From Streptomyces flaveus (GTDB lineage Bacteria > Actinomycetota > Actinomycetes > Streptomycetales > Streptomycetaceae): DNA of 64,000 bases. This document shows positions 47,256 to 55,560 of the stretch, in pieces. The notes below the pieces were generated by a model. The model was not told the origin of the DNA. It did no database searches and saw only the letters and a program-made list of their open reading frames with translations. The translations under genes were made by a program, and so were the position numbers. The first letter of the stretch is position 1, and each line of letters begins with the position of its first letter. The stretch spans positions 1-64,000 of the forward strand of contig NZ_BMPQ01000003.1 in the NCBI RefSeq assembly GCF_014647675.1, read 5' to 3'.

Positions 47256-47408
47256 GAGGATCCTCCTGATTGTGCGTGGGCGGCGGCCAGCCGGGGAGGG
47301 GGAGGCTGTTTCTGGAAAATGTGACAGGTGACCCCCGAAGTGTCACATTCGCGGTGGACACATGTCGCCCCGTGCCCGGGCGGCCCGCGCAGAGGGCGGG
47401 GCGTCCCT

Positions 47409-48983
47409 TCAGGGGCGAGCGGCTGTATCCATGGTCGGATCCGCCGCGCGGGCGTGCTCGGCCACAGCCGGCTCGTGGCTTTCGTGCGGCCCTTTCCCGC
47501 GGAGCGGTTGGTGCTCAGCTACAGCCGACCCGCGGCTTTTCAACCGCCCTTCCCGCGGAGCGCGTGGCAGCAGCAGTGCGAACAGCAGCCCCACCGCCAC
47601 AGCCCCGGCTGCGATCAAGAACGACACCCTGAACCCGTGCATCGTGGGAACCGCGACCCCGTTCACCTGGTTCGCCGTGTTCGCCAGCACCATTCCGATC
47701 ACGGCACTCGACACCGACGTACCGATCGAGCGCATCAACGTGTTGAGGCCGTTCGCCGCTCCCGTCTCGGACGGGTCGACGGCGCCGATGATCAGTGCGG
47801 GCAGCGAGGAGTACGCGAGGCCGATGCCCGCGCCCAGGACCACCGCGATGACCACCGTCTGCCAGGCCGCGCTCATCAGGCCGAGGCCGGCGCCGTAGCC
47901 GACCGCGATGATCAGCATGCCGATCATGAGCGTGGTCCTAGGGCCGTACTTGGCGGACAGGCGCCCGTACACCGGAGCCGTGAACATCATCGTCAGGCCG
48001 AGCGGTGCCACGCACAGGCCGGCTACGACCATCGACTGGCCGAGGCCGTAGCCGGTCGTCGTGGGTAGCTGGAGCAGTTGGGGGAGGACCAGGGATACGG
48101 CGTAGAAGGCTACGCCGACCATGATCGAGGCGAGGTTGGTGAAGAGCACGGGGCGGCGGGCTGTGGTGCGCAGGTCCACGAGGGGGGCCTGGACGCGGAG
48201 TTCCATCACGCCCCACAGGAAGAGGACGACCGCCGCCGCTGCGAACAGTCCGAGCGTCGTGCCCGAACTCCAGCCCCAGTCGCTGCCCTTCGTGATCGGC
48301 AGGAGGAAGAGGACCAGGCCCGCGGAGAGGCCGAGTGCGCCCAGTACGTCGAAGGTGCCCTTTGCGCGCAGCGGGGACTCCGGTACGAAGGCGAGGGTGA
48401 GGAGGATGGAGAGGGTGCCGAGGGCCGCCGAGCCGAAGAACAGCGCGTGCCAGTCGGCGTTCTGTGCGACCAGGGCGGCCAGGGGCAGTGCCAGTCCGCC
48501 GCCTACGCCGATCGACGAGCTCATCAGGGCCATCGCCGAGCCGAGCTTCTCGCGCGGGAGCGCGTCGCGCATCAGGCCGATGCCGAGCGGGATGGCGCCC
48601 ATCGCGAAGCCCTGGAGGGCGCGGCCGATGATCATCACCAGCAGTTCGCTGGTTGAAGCGGCGATCAGCGAACCCGCCACCATCACGGCCAGGCTCGTCA
48701 GCAGCATCCGCCGCTTGCCGTAGAGGTCGCCCAGGCGGCCCATGATCGGGGTGGCCACGGCGCCGGCGAGCAGGGTCGAGGTCATGACCCAGGTGGCGTT
48801 GCCGGGCGAGGTGTTCAGCAGCTCCGGCAGGTCCTTGATGAGCGGCACGAGCAGGGTCTGCATCACCGCGACAACGATGCCCGCGAAGGCCAGTACCGGG
48901 ACGATTCCGGCGCCGGTGCCGGCGCCTGCCCCGATCGGCCTCCGTGTGGGGCCTTGGTCCGTCGTTGTCTGGGTCTCGGGCAT
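47409..48983 (-). CDS. DHA2-type MFS exporter
   Basis: A 524-residue, about 14-span transporter. ATPIMGRLGDLYGKRRM is motif A, and IIGRALQGFAMGAIPLGIGLMRD is motif B/C-like. LGAGIGLAYSSLPALIIGAV is in a late span. A 40-residue charged tail contains a duplicated SRGSAVAEHQP/HEPAVAEHARA element. ATG 48983 follows GGAGG. It is divergent from the FadE34-type gene, sharing the KstR box and the CTGAC palindrome region, so it may export a catabolic intermediate. The substrate is unknown. Confidence 0.87.
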   Translation of the reverse strand: MPETQTTTDQGPTRRPIGAGAGTGAGIVPVLAFAGIVVAVMQTLLVPLIKDLPELLNTSPGNATWVMTSTLLAGAVATPIMGRLGDLYGKRRMLLTSLAVMVAGSLIAASTSELLVMIIGRALQGFAMGAIPLGIGLMRDALPREKLGSAMALMSSSIGVGGGLALPLAALVAQNADWHALFFGSAALGTLSILLTLAFVPESPLRAKGTFDVLGALGLSAGLVLFLLPITKGSDWGWSSGTTLGLFAAAAVVLFLWGVMELRVQAPLVDLRTTARRPVLFTNLASIMVGVAFYAVSLVLPQLLQLPTTTGYGLGQSMVVAGLCVAPLGLTMMFTAPVYGRLSAKYGPRTTLMIGMLIIAVGYGAGLGLMSAAWQTVVIAVVLGAGIGLAYSSLPALIIGAVDPSETGAANGLNTLMRSIGTSVSSAVIGMVLANTANQVNGVAVPTMHGFRVSFLIAAGAVAVGLLFALLLPRAPREGRLKSRGSAVAEHQPLRGKGPHESHEPAVAEHARAADPTMDTAARP

Positions 48984-49086
48984 CGGGTTGGGCCTCCGGG
49001 GACGTGAGTGCGGTACGTGCATGGTGAACCCCGTGCGCCAAGGCAACTATTCCGTTGCTTCGGGTCCCTAACGAATTCTTGACCAT

Positions 49087-49101
49087 CTGACCCGGCGTCA
49101 G
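49087..49101. promoter_or_regulatory. CTGACCCGGCGTCAG palindrome before the FadE34-type gene
   Basis: A CTGAC/GTCAG inverted repeat matching 12 of 15 bases of the site at 44432-44446. It lies 32 bases upstream of a perfect KstR box, so two regulators may meet here. Confidence 0.65.
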
Positions 49102-49132
49102 TATCCGGGCAGTGTCTGACCTTCCATCGGAT

Positions 49133-49146
49133 TGGAACGTGTTCTA
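49133..49146. promoter_or_regulatory. Perfect KstR box before the FadE34-type gene
   Basis: TGGAACGTGTTCTA fits TnnAACnnGTTnnA at every fixed position and ends 33 bases before the FadE34-type ATG, where a repressor would block initiation. Confidence 0.8.
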
Positions 49147-49179
49147 CTCTTTCGCCGACCTTGGGGAGGCGAGGCCTGT

Positions 49180-51348
49180 ATGGGCATCGGGATCACGCGT
49201 GAACAGCGGGAGTTGGCCGAAGCCGTGCGCGGGTGGATCGCGCGTGCGGTGCCGCCCGAAGAAGTGCGCAAACTCCTCGATTCGCCCGGCGAGGGCAGAC
49301 CTCCGTACTGGGACGGGCTCGCCGCGCAGGGGCTGCTCGGTGTGCATCTGCCCGAGGCGTACGGCGGTGGAGGCGGCGATCTCCTCGATCTGGCCGTCGT
49401 GGTGGAGGAGGCCGCGCGGGCCGCGCTGCCGGGGCCGTACGTCCCGAGCCTGATCGCTTCGCTCGTGCTCGTCCGCGCGGGCGCGGACGAGTTGGTGCGG
49501 GCGCTGGCCTCGGGGGAGCGGGTGGCGGCTGTCGCGTTCGGGGCGGGGTCGCTGACCGCTGTCTCGTGTGAGGGGGGCGGGTATCTCCTCGACGGGACCG
49601 CCCCGCCCGTGCTGTCCGGGGCCGACGCCGACCTGCTGATCCTGACCGCCTCGGACAGCGCAAGCGGTCCGGTGTGGTTGGCCGTCGATGCCGCCGACCT
49701 GGTCGTACGGGCGCACGAGAGCGCCGACCCTACGCGCGCGACCGCCGAGGTCCGGGCGGACGGGGTGCGCGTCCCCGCCGAGCGCGTGCTCCCCGTCGAG
49801 GCCGTCGACTCCGCGCTGGTGCGAGACCTGGCCGCCGTCGTTCTCGCCGCGGACGCCTGCGGCACCGCCGCCTGGGCGTTGCACACCGCCTCCGAATACG
49901 CCAAGGTCCGTGAGCAGTTCGGGCAGCCCATCGGGCGTTTCCAGGGCGTGAAGCATCTGTGCGCCGACATGCTGGTACGGGTCGAACGGGCCCGGGCGCT
50001 CACCTGGGACGCGGCACGGGCGGTTCAAGAACCGGACGACGTACGGGAGTTGGTGGTTGCCCTTGCCGCCGCCGATGCCCTGGACGCCGCGTACTCCTGC
50101 GCCAAGGACTGCATCCAGGTCCTCGGCGGGATCGGGTTCACCTGGGAGCACGACGCCCATCTGTATCTGCGGCGGGCGGTGGTGGCGCGGCAGCTGTTCG
50201 GCACCGGTGACGCACACCGGCTGCGTGCCGTGCGGCTCGCGGAGGGCGGCGTACGGAGGGAGTTGCGGCTGGATCTGCCGGAGGAGGCAGCGGCCTACCG
50301 TGCTCAGGCCCGGGCGGTCGTCGAGCGCGTGCGAGGGCTCGAACCGGCCGCCGTACGAAGGGAGTTGGCGCCCACCGGATATGCCGCCCCGCATCTGCCC
50401 GCCCCGTACGGACTCGGCGCCGGGCCCGTCCAACAGCTCGCCACACAGGAGGAGTTGGCAGCGGCGGGCGTACGGCTGAGTGATCTGGGGATCGCCACCT
50501 GGGTCGTACCGTCACTCATCGCGTACGGGACGCGGGAGCAGCAGGAGCGGTATCTGCTGCCGACGCTGTGCGGGGACGTGCTGTGGTGCCAGCTGTTCTC
50601 GGAACCCGGCGCCGGGTCCGACCTCGCCTCGCTGCGGACGCGCGCCGAGCGGATGGAGGACGGGTGTTGGCGGGTCAACGGGCAGAAGGTGTGGACGAGT
50701 TCGGCCCGCTGGGCGGACTACGGGATCCTCCTCGCCCGTACGAACCCGGAAGCGCCCAAGCACAAGGGGCTCACGTACTTCGTCGTCGACATGAAGAACA
50801 CGGAGGGTATCGATGTCCGCCCGCTGAAGGAGATCACCGGCGAATCCCTCTTCAACGAGGTCTACTTCGACGATGCCCTGCTTCCCGCGGACGCGGTGGT
50901 CGGTTCCGTCGACGACGGCTGGAAGGTCGCCCGCAACACCCTCGGCAACGAACGCGTCCACATGGCCGACCAGTTGACCTTCGGCACCGGTATCGAGGCG
51001 CTCCTGGCCAGGGACTTGGACGATGCCGTACGGCTCCGGCTCAGCGCCCTGATCACGGAGGCGCACACGCTGGCCTGTATAGGCCTCCGTACGACCATGC
51101 AGCAGGTGTCGGGCCTCGAGCCGGGCGCGGGAGCTTCCGTACGCAAGCTCATGCAGACGGTGCACCAGCAGAAGGTCGCCGAACTCGCCCTCGAACTCCT
51201 CGGCCCGGAGGGCGCGTTGTGCGAGGGACCGGGGGAGCGGGCCGTACACAGCTTCCTGCTCTCCCGGTGCCTCACCATCGCCGGCGGCACGACACAGGTA
51301 CAGCTGAACGTGGTCGCTGAGCGGATTCTCGGACTGCCGCGGGACTGA
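49180..51348 (+). CDS. fadE34: FadE34-type double-length acyl-CoA dehydrogenase
   Basis: A 722-residue protein with two fused acyl-CoA dehydrogenase halves. Half 1 (1-375) has GVHLPEAYGGGGGDLLDLAV, KVREQFGQPIGRFQGVKHLC and CIQVLGGIGFTWEHDAHLYL. Half 2 (375-722) has LFSEPGAGSDLASLRTRAE, GWKVARNTLGNERVHM and CLTIAGGTTQVQLNVVAERI. In mycobacteria this fusion is FadE34 (ChsE3), which desaturates C24 steroid acyl-CoA, and FadE34 is in the KstR regulon. ATG 49180 has GAGGC and GGGGAGG upstream. Which half keeps FAD binding and the catalytic Glu needs an alignment. Confidence 0.85.
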   Translation: MGIGITREQRELAEAVRGWIARAVPPEEVRKLLDSPGEGRPPYWDGLAAQGLLGVHLPEAYGGGGGDLLDLAVVVEEAARAALPGPYVPSLIASLVLVRAGADELVRALASGERVAAVAFGAGSLTAVSCEGGGYLLDGTAPPVLSGADADLLILTASDSASGPVWLAVDAADLVVRAHESADPTRATAEVRADGVRVPAERVLPVEAVDSALVRDLAAVVLAADACGTAAWALHTASEYAKVREQFGQPIGRFQGVKHLCADMLVRVERARALTWDAARAVQEPDDVRELVVALAAADALDAAYSCAKDCIQVLGGIGFTWEHDAHLYLRRAVVARQLFGTGDAHRLRAVRLAEGGVRRELRLDLPEEAAAYRAQARAVVERVRGLEPAAVRRELAPTGYAAPHLPAPYGLGAGPVQQLATQEELAAAGVRLSDLGIATWVVPSLIAYGTREQQERYLLPTLCGDVLWCQLFSEPGAGSDLASLRTRAERMEDGCWRVNGQKVWTSSARWADYGILLARTNPEAPKHKGLTYFVVDMKNTEGIDVRPLKEITGESLFNEVYFDDALLPADAVVGSVDDGWKVARNTLGNERVHMADQLTFGTGIEALLARDLDDAVRLRLSALITEAHTLACIGLRTTMQQVSGLEPGAGASVRKLMQTVHQQKVAELALELLGPEGALCEGPGERAVHSFLLSRCLTIAGGTTQVQLNVVAERILGLPRD

Positions 51349-51384
51349 CGTTTCTCCGTTGTACGGACTCGCCGCGCCCGATGT

Positions 51385-51450
51385 TTTCCGTAATGGAAAG
51401 TCGCGTCTTGCCGTGCTGGAAACACACGGCTAGTCTTTCCGTTATGGAAA
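51385..51450 (+). promoter_or_regulatory. Duplicated TTTCCGTWATGGAAA operators around a likely leaderless promoter
   Basis: TTTCCGTAATGGAAA (51385-51399) and TTTCCGTTATGGAAA (51436-51450) differ at one base. TTGCCG (51409-51414) and TAGTCT (51431-51436), 16 bases apart, look like -35 and -10 boxes. The second operator covers the start point and the ATG at 51444, so the mRNA is probably leaderless and repression would be direct. The regulator encoded at 51938 is the candidate ligand. Confidence 0.75.
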
Positions 51451-51941
51451 CCAACGGAGGCGTCGTCCGCCCGACCCCGGAGCAGGCCCGCGCCGCGCTC
51501 GCCGACACCGAGCAGGTCCGGGCGTCCGCCGCCGCTCTGTCCGCCACCCCGTGGCCGCGTTGGTTCGTCACCGCACACGCGCTGTACATCGCTGCCTTCC
51601 CGCCGGTCTACGGGGGCATGGTGGCAAGCCCCGAGTGGCTGCTGCCCAATCTGGCCTGGGGCGTCCTCATGGCGGTGATGACCGCGGCTTTCTTCGTGCT
51701 GTTCGGGGTCGCCGCCGCGAACTGGCGCAAGGCGACCGGCGTGGCGCTGCGCCTGGACGTATTGCCCAAGCGTGCCGTCGTGCCGCTCATGATCGGGCTG
51801 CCCGCGCTGTTGGTGGGCTCGCCCCTCGTCTTCCGCCTCACCGGTGAGCCGCTGTGGCTGTTCGCCGCTTCCGTCGTCGGCGTCGCGGTGTCGATCGGCT
51901 TCCACCTCGCCTTCGTACGCCTGCACCGGAAAGCCTCGTGA
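51444..51941 (+). CDS. Four-span membrane protein
   Basis: A 165-residue protein. A 45-residue N-terminus (VVRPTPEQARAALADTEQVR) is followed by spans at about 41-60, 68-92, 107-127 and 133-152. It has charged loops and a basic C-terminus (VRLHRKAS). It resembles small actinobacterial membrane proteins paired with MarR/ArsR-like regulators; the function is unknown. Its ATG lies within the second operator copy, and the regulator gene follows with a 4-base GTGA overlap. Confidence 0.8.
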   Translation: METNGGVVRPTPEQARAALADTEQVRASAAALSATPWPRWFVTAHALYIAAFPPVYGGMVASPEWLLPNLAWGVLMAVMTAAFFVLFGVAAANWRKATGVALRLDVLPKRAVVPLMIGLPALLVGSPLVFRLTGEPLWLFAASVVGVAVSIGFHLAFVRLHRKAS

Positions 51942-52243
51942 ACAACGCCGTCACCGACCCCATGGACGGTTTCGACACCACCATCCATGCCCCCAACCGG
52001 CTGCGCATCTGCGCCCTGCTCGACACCGCCGGCGAGGCCGAGTTCGCTGTGGTCCAGCGGCAGCTCGACGTCTCCGCCTCGGTGCTGAGCAAGCACGTCA
52101 CCGTGCTGATGGAGGCCGGCTATGTCGAACAGCGCAAGGCCGTCCGTGACACCCGCCAACGCGTATGGCTACGCCTGACCCGCCAGGGACGCGATGCCTA
52201 TCAGGCCCATCTCGCCGCCCTGCGCGCCATCGTCGGGCCGTAG
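51938..52243 (+). CDS. Winged-helix (MarR/ArsR-like) regulator
   Basis: A 101-residue DNA-binding protein. NRLRICALLDTAGEAEFAVV, then LDVSASVLSKHVTVLMEAGY as the recognition helix, then RKAVRDTRQRVWLRLTRQGR as the wing. It lacks obvious metal-binding Cys residues. GTG 51938 overlaps the membrane-protein stop. It probably binds the TTTCCGTWATGGAAA sites and represses its own operon. The inducer is unknown. Confidence 0.87.
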   Translation: MNNAVTDPMDGFDTTIHAPNRLRICALLDTAGEAEFAVVQRQLDVSASVLSKHVTVLMEAGYVEQRKAVRDTRQRVWLRLTRQGRDAYQAHLAALRAIVGP

Positions 52244-52302
52244 GGCTTCTGCCGCGTCTGCGCACGGTCGTCGTACAGTCCGGAGCCGGTGGGGTGAGGC
52301 GG

Positions 52303-53433
52303 TTACCGGGGCGGCGGCGGTGCCGTGCTGTCGCGTACCACCAGTCGTGTCGGGACGAGCGTGGTGCCGTGTTCGGTTTCGTCGTGCCGCATCTGCCGCA
52401 GCACCCCTTCCACGCACAGCCGCCCCACCTCGGCGAAGTCCTGGTGAACGGTGGTCAAGGGAGGCAGAAAGGACCCGGCCTCGGCGATGTCGTCGAAGCC
52501 GATGACGCTGACGTCCTCCGGTACCTTCCGGCCCTGTTCGTGCAGGGCACGCAGCAGGCCGAGCGCCATCTGGTCGTTGGCGGCGAAGATCGCCGTGCAG
52601 TCCTTCTGGCGGGCCAGTTCGAGCCCGGCGCGGTAGCCGGACTCGGCCGACCAGTCGCCCCGTACGAGAGGCGGGGTGGGGCGTCCGGCCTCGGTGAGTT
52701 CGGTGCGCCAGGCCTGGGCGCGGCGCTCCGCCGCGTACGACTCCTCGGGGCCGGCCAGGTGCCAGACCGTGTAGTGGCCGAGGTCCAGGAGGTGGCGTAC
52801 GGCGGTGCGGCTGCCGCCTGCCTGGTCGCTGTCGACCACGGTGTAGCGGTCGTCGGCGTCCGAGTCGGCCACGACGATGTGGACGTGCGGTGGCAGGGAG
52901 AGGGTCACCGCGTCCAGCAGGTGCACCTCCAGGATGACGATGACGGCGTCGACGGCCAGTTCCCCCAGGCGGGAGAACGCGCCGCGGACCTCGTTCTGGG
53001 TGGGGAGGGCCACGGGCAGGAGTGTGACGGCGTAGCCCTCGTGGGCCGCGGAGGTGGCGATCGCCTCCAGGGTGCGGACGTTGCCCGTGGTGGCCAGGCC
53101 GAAGGTGATGACCCCTATGGTGCGGAACTCGCCGCGTTTGAGTGCGCGTGCGGCGCTGTTGGGGCGGTAGCCCAGTTCCTCCATCGCCGCGAGCACCTGG
53201 CGGCGGGTCTCCTCGGTCACGCCTTCATAACCATTGGAAACGCGGGAGACCGTCTGTGAGGAGACGCCGGCCAGCCGGGCGACATCCGCCATGGAAGCGC
53301 TCTGTGCGCGACGACCTGCTCTTGTTCTGGTACGCACTCGTGCCCGGGGCGCCGGCGCACCGTCCGCAGTGTCCACCCGTCTCCCTTGTCGCTCGGGGCG
53401 CAGTTTCCGCTGCCGACCCTTGACCGTCGTCAT
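52303..53433 (-). CDS. LacI-family regulator of the galactan-type sugar cluster
   Basis: About 376 residues. After a basic 45-residue leader, the helix-turn-helix reads MADVARLAGVSSQTVSRVSN (48-67), then ALKRGEFRTIGVI begins the sugar-binding core. GDWSAESGYRAGL and AIFAANDQMALGLLRALHE are typical ligand-domain segments. The leader is longer than usual; ATG 53292, just before the HTH, is a possible shorter start. It is divergent from the ABC genes with two operator copies between. The inducer is probably a galacto-oligosaccharide. Confidence 0.9.
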   Translation of the reverse strand: MTTVKGRQRKLRPERQGRRVDTADGAPAPRARVRTRTRAGRRAQSASMADVARLAGVSSQTVSRVSNGYEGVTEETRRQVLAAMEELGYRPNSAARALKRGEFRTIGVITFGLATTGNVRTLEAIATSAAHEGYAVTLLPVALPTQNEVRGAFSRLGELAVDAVIVILEVHLLDAVTLSLPPHVHIVVADSDADDRYTVVDSDQAGGSRTAVRHLLDLGHYTVWHLAGPEESYAAERRAQAWRTELTEAGRPTPPLVRGDWSAESGYRAGLELARQKDCTAIFAANDQMALGLLRALHEQGRKVPEDVSVIGFDDIAEAGSFLPPLTTVHQDFAEVGRLCVEGVLRQMRHDETEHGTTLVPTRLVVRDSTAPPPPR

Positions 53434-53461
53434 CGGGGCAGTGTAGACATTCCGCCATCAG

Positions 53462-53521
53462 ATGTTTACGTAAACATAACAGCCCATGGACCCTCGCAAA
53501 GAGGAATGTTTACGCAAACAT
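53462..53521. promoter_or_regulatory. Two LacI operators, centres 44 bp apart
   Basis: ATGTTTACGTAAACAT (53462-53477) is a perfect 16-bp palindrome. ATGTTTACGCAAACAT (53506-53521) differs at one central base. The 44-bp spacing is four helical turns, so both lie on one DNA face, between the LacI gene and the ABC operon. Confidence 0.9.
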
Positions 53522-53571
53522 CTTCGGCGGCGCACAACGCCGGTTCCGGGATGGATTGAACGAGGAACGAC

Positions 53572-54501
53572 ATGACGACGCTAGAACCGCCGGTGGCCGC
53601 GGACCGGCCCCCTGGCCCCCGGCCCCCGGCAAAACGGAACCGCCGCTCCTGGAAGGGGTGGGGGTTCATCGGCCCCTTCGTGGCGGTCTTCGCCCTCGTC
53701 TTCCTGGCCCCCATCGCCTACTCGATCTACCTCAGCCTCTTCCGGGACCAGCTGATCGGCGGCAACCAGTTCGTCGGCCTGGACAACTACACCCAGGCCA
53801 TCGAGGACGACCGGTTCTGGGACTCCCTCATACGGGTCTCGCTCTTCCTCGTCGTCCAGGTGCCGATCATGCTCGGCATCGCCCTGCTGATCGCGCTCGC
53901 CCTGGACAGCGGACGGCTGTACGGCAAGGACTTCTTCCGGATCACGATCTTCCTGCCGTACGCGGTGCCCGCCGTGGTCGCCACCCTGATGTGGGGCTTC
54001 ATGTACGGCACCCGCTACGGCCTGGTGGGCGACATCAACGAAGCCTTCGGTGTCACGCTGCCCGACCCGCTCTCGACCGACCTGGTCCTGGCGTCGATCG
54101 GCAACATCGTCACCTGGGAGTTCGTCGGCTACAACATGCTGATCTTCTACTCCGCGCTGCGGGTCATCCCGCACTCCCTCTACGAGGCCGCGGAGATCGA
54201 CGGCGCCGGACAGTTCCGCGTCATCACCGCCATCAAGCTCCCCGCCATCCGCGGTGCCCTCGTCATCGCGACGATCTTCTCGATCATCGGCAGCTTCCAG
54301 CTCTTCAACGAGCCGAACATCCTGCGGCAGTTGGCGCGCAACGCCATCACCACGGACTACACGCCGAACTTCTACACGTACTCGCTGTCCTTCAACGGCC
54401 AGCAGCAGAACTACTCTGCGGCGGTCGCCATCATCATGGGGCTGATCACCATGGTGATCGCCTACATCGTGCAGCTTCGCGGCATGCGCAAGGGAGCGTG
54501 A
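53572..54501 (+). CDS. Sugar ABC transporter permease (MalF type)
   Basis: A 309-residue permease. A 30-residue Pro-rich cytoplasmic start precedes six spans (about 38-300). The ATPase-contact EAA loop is YEAAEIDGAGQFRVITAIKL (about 203-222). It starts with GAGGAAC upstream. It is the first gene of the LacI-controlled importer; the second permease starts 4 bases after its stop. Confidence 0.93.
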   Translation: MTTLEPPVAADRPPGPRPPAKRNRRSWKGWGFIGPFVAVFALVFLAPIAYSIYLSLFRDQLIGGNQFVGLDNYTQAIEDDRFWDSLIRVSLFLVVQVPIMLGIALLIALALDSGRLYGKDFFRITIFLPYAVPAVVATLMWGFMYGTRYGLVGDINEAFGVTLPDPLSTDLVLASIGNIVTWEFVGYNMLIFYSALRVIPHSLYEAAEIDGAGQFRVITAIKLPAIRGALVIATIFSIIGSFQLFNEPNILRQLARNAITTDYTPNFYTYSLSFNGQQQNYSAAVAIIMGLITMVIAYIVQLRGMRKGA

Positions 54502-54505
54502 CCCG

Positions 54506-55456
54506 ATGAGCACCCCTCTCACCGCCGCCGCCAAGACCCCGGCCGCTCCGGCCGCAGGCTCCGGCAAGGGCACCCCCCGGCTGCGTACGCCCGGCAAGAA
54601 GCACACCCCCGGGCGCCCCAAGCGCAGTGTTCTGCTGACCGTGCTCACCGGCCTGATGCTGCTCTACACCGTGGTGCCGTTGATCTGGCTGGTCATCAGC
54701 GCCACCAAGACCCAGGAAGGTCTTGCCGACTCCTCCGGGCTGTGGTTCGCCGACGACTTCGCCCTGTGGTCCAACATCAGCGACACGTTCACGTACAACG
54801 ACGGCATCTTCACCCGCTGGCTGCTGAACACCCTGCTGTACGTCGTCCTCGGGGCCGGCGGCGCCACCTTCCTGGCGATCCTGGGCGGCTACGCGCTGGC
54901 GAAGTTCGACTTCCCCGGCAAGCGCGCTGTCTTCGCCACGGTCATCGGCGCGGTCGCGGTCCCGGGTACGGCTCTCGCGGTGCCGACCTTCCTGATGTTC
55001 AGCAAGATGGGGCTGACCGACACCCCGTGGGCGGTGATCCTGCCCTCGCTCGTCTCGCCCTTCGGCCTGTACCTGATGTGGGTGTTCGCCACCGAGGCCA
55101 TCCCCGTCGAACTCCTTGAGGCCGCCCGGGTCGACGGAGCGAGCGAGGCGCGCACCTTCTTCCAGGTCGCCCTGCCGCTGCTCGCCCCCGGCATCGTGAC
55201 CGTCCTGCTGTTCACCACGGTCGCGACCTGGAACAACTACTTCCTGCCGCTGATCATGCTCAAGGACCCGGACTGGTATCCGCTGACCCTGGGGCTGAGC
55301 GCCTGGAACTCCCAGGCAGAGACGATCGGCGGTGACGTGATCTTCAACCTGGTGATCACCGGTTCGCTGCTCACCATCGTGCCGCTGATCGCCGCGTTCC
55401 TGCTGCTGCAGAAGTACTGGCAGTCCGGGCTCGCCGCCGGAAGCGTCAAGGAATAG
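54506..55456 (+). CDS. Sugar ABC transporter permease (MalG type)
   Basis: A 316-residue permease. Its N-terminal 40 residues are cytoplasmic and basic (PGKKHTPGRPKRSVLL). Six spans follow, with the EAA loop LLEAARVDGASEARTFFQVA (about 203-222) and PLLAPGIVTVLLF next. No ATPase gene is in the cluster; in Streptomyces such importers commonly borrow the shared ATPase MsiK. It pairs with the MalF-type protein and the lipoprotein downstream. Confidence 0.93.
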   Translation: MSTPLTAAAKTPAAPAAGSGKGTPRLRTPGKKHTPGRPKRSVLLTVLTGLMLLYTVVPLIWLVISATKTQEGLADSSGLWFADDFALWSNISDTFTYNDGIFTRWLLNTLLYVVLGAGGATFLAILGGYALAKFDFPGKRAVFATVIGAVAVPGTALAVPTFLMFSKMGLTDTPWAVILPSLVSPFGLYLMWVFATEAIPVELLEAARVDGASEARTFFQVALPLLAPGIVTVLLFTTVATWNNYFLPLIMLKDPDWYPLTLGLSAWNSQAETIGGDVIFNLVITGSLLTIVPLIAAFLLLQKYWQSGLAAGSVKE

Positions 55457-55560
55457 GGGGACCCATCAGAAGCCCCCTGACCCTCCCCGAAGGCCCCACG
55501 CCCCCACACAACGTCAAAACCCTCACCCTGTCCCACCCACGAAGAAGTGGAAGCACCTCC

